Positions 48,555-48,853 of a DNA stretch of 48,853 nt are shown one piece after another. Each line of letters begins with the position of its first letter. Within the stretch, counting starts at the first letter, position 1. Under the pieces are notes generated by a model that saw only the letters and a list, made by a program, of their open reading frames with translations, was not told the DNA's origin and ran no database searches. The position numbers were made by a program, and so were the translations under genes. The DNA is from Nymphaea colorata (Eukaryota; Streptophyta; Magnoliopsida; Nymphaeales; Nymphaeaceae), in assembly GCF_008831285.2 (NCBI RefSeq), contig NW_022204778.1, positions 1 through 48,853 on the forward strand. The letters run 5' to 3'.

Positions 48555-48732
48555 GCTTCTTGCAAATGTGGAAACTTATTTGCTCCCTCCATTTTTTCAG
48601 GTGCCCTCTTATAATACTTAAAAGTTTCTTTTCCCTTATTTAAATAAAAAAATATGTTTCAGCCTTACAGTCTTCTTTCTCTCCCAAAAGTTGGAAAAAT
48701 TACGTTACGTGAACTAGATAAAATCTTATTAG

Positions 48733-48853
48733 AAAAAAATGCCAACTATTATAATATGGCACATCTAATAAGGGGTTGAAAAATCGTTTCATTTTCCGAT
48801 AAATGGCACATCTAATAAGGGGCTGAAAAATGGTTTCATTTTCAGATAATGAA
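48733..48853. other. Diverged sequence beyond the array edge
   Basis: Homologous to the start of the other units but rearranged. AAATGGCACATCTAATAAGG and the following GAAAAAT-GTTTCATTTTC appear as two tandem copies of about 47 bp (from about 48754 and 48801). No gene is visible. Confidence 0.7.

Larger units (their letters stand above)
39226..48732. repeat. Tandem array unit E, right edge of the homogeneous array
   Basis: 9507 bp. Close identity with the other units runs to about 48245, inside P450 exon 1. From there to the window end the sequence is still homologous but clearly more diverged, with many substitutions. Between about 47100 and 47820 many single-base deletions appear relative to the other units. 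Spacers 40724-41106 and 41961-42794 hold no supported gene. Confidence 0.93.

Noticed and set aside
1-48853. Five functional P450 genes, or a multi-enzyme biosynthetic cluster
   Set aside because: Only copy C is open with normal splice sites as given, and no other pathway enzyme is present in the window; the array is one gene repeated.

Overview
The window is nuclear DNA of a flowering plant. It carries a two-exon class II cytochrome P450 gene of the CYP76 type, plant LTR-retrotransposon and MITE remnants, GT-AG introns and long AT-rich intergenic DNA. I cannot name the species. No rRNA, tRNA, CRISPR or prokaryotic feature was seen.

Almost the whole window is a head-to-tail tandem array of one unit of about 9.5-10.2 kb. 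The same sequence point recurs at 1, 9441, 18982, 29204, 39226 and 48733, giving five units: A 1-9440, B 9441-18981, C 18982-29203, D 29204-39225, E 39226-48732. Each unit reads left to right as follows: P450-upstream intergenic DNA; a polypurine/polypyrimidine transposon-like element (element 1); a spacer; a second copy of the same family in opposite orientation (element 2); a plus-strand three-exon gene fragment I do not recognise; a hairpin and a MITE terminus; a minus-strand Ty1/Copia remnant (gag piece, primer-binding site, about 550-bp LTR); P450 exon 2 (minus strand); a 2.2-3 kb intron holding a GC-rich hAT-like element and a (TA)n microsatellite; P450 exon 1 (minus strand); and a TATA box about 45 bp before the ATG.

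The encoded P450 is 507 aa (300 + 207). It has an N-terminal membrane anchor, PPGP hinge, WRELR, GGSDTT, KETLR, PERF and an [10 protein letters not shown] heme loop. Only copy C (24501-28969) is open throughout with normal splice sites. A and B each have a single 1-nt frameshift. D has two frameshifts, a changed donor and a 551-bp internal duplication. E has many indels and a lost donor, and its first ~85 codons plus promoter come from a more diverged paralogue. Nearly all lesions are 1-nt deletions, many in short homopolymers, and they are densest near both window ends, so consensus error is a serious alternative to pseudogenisation.

The main observations are a recent, mosaic P450 amplification; an abrupt array edge inside exon 1 near 48245; P450 C-terminal codons and stop that coincide with a Tourist-like transposon terminus; and unit-specific secondary duplications in C and D. 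I found no new multi-gene system. The interest lies in how the array formed.
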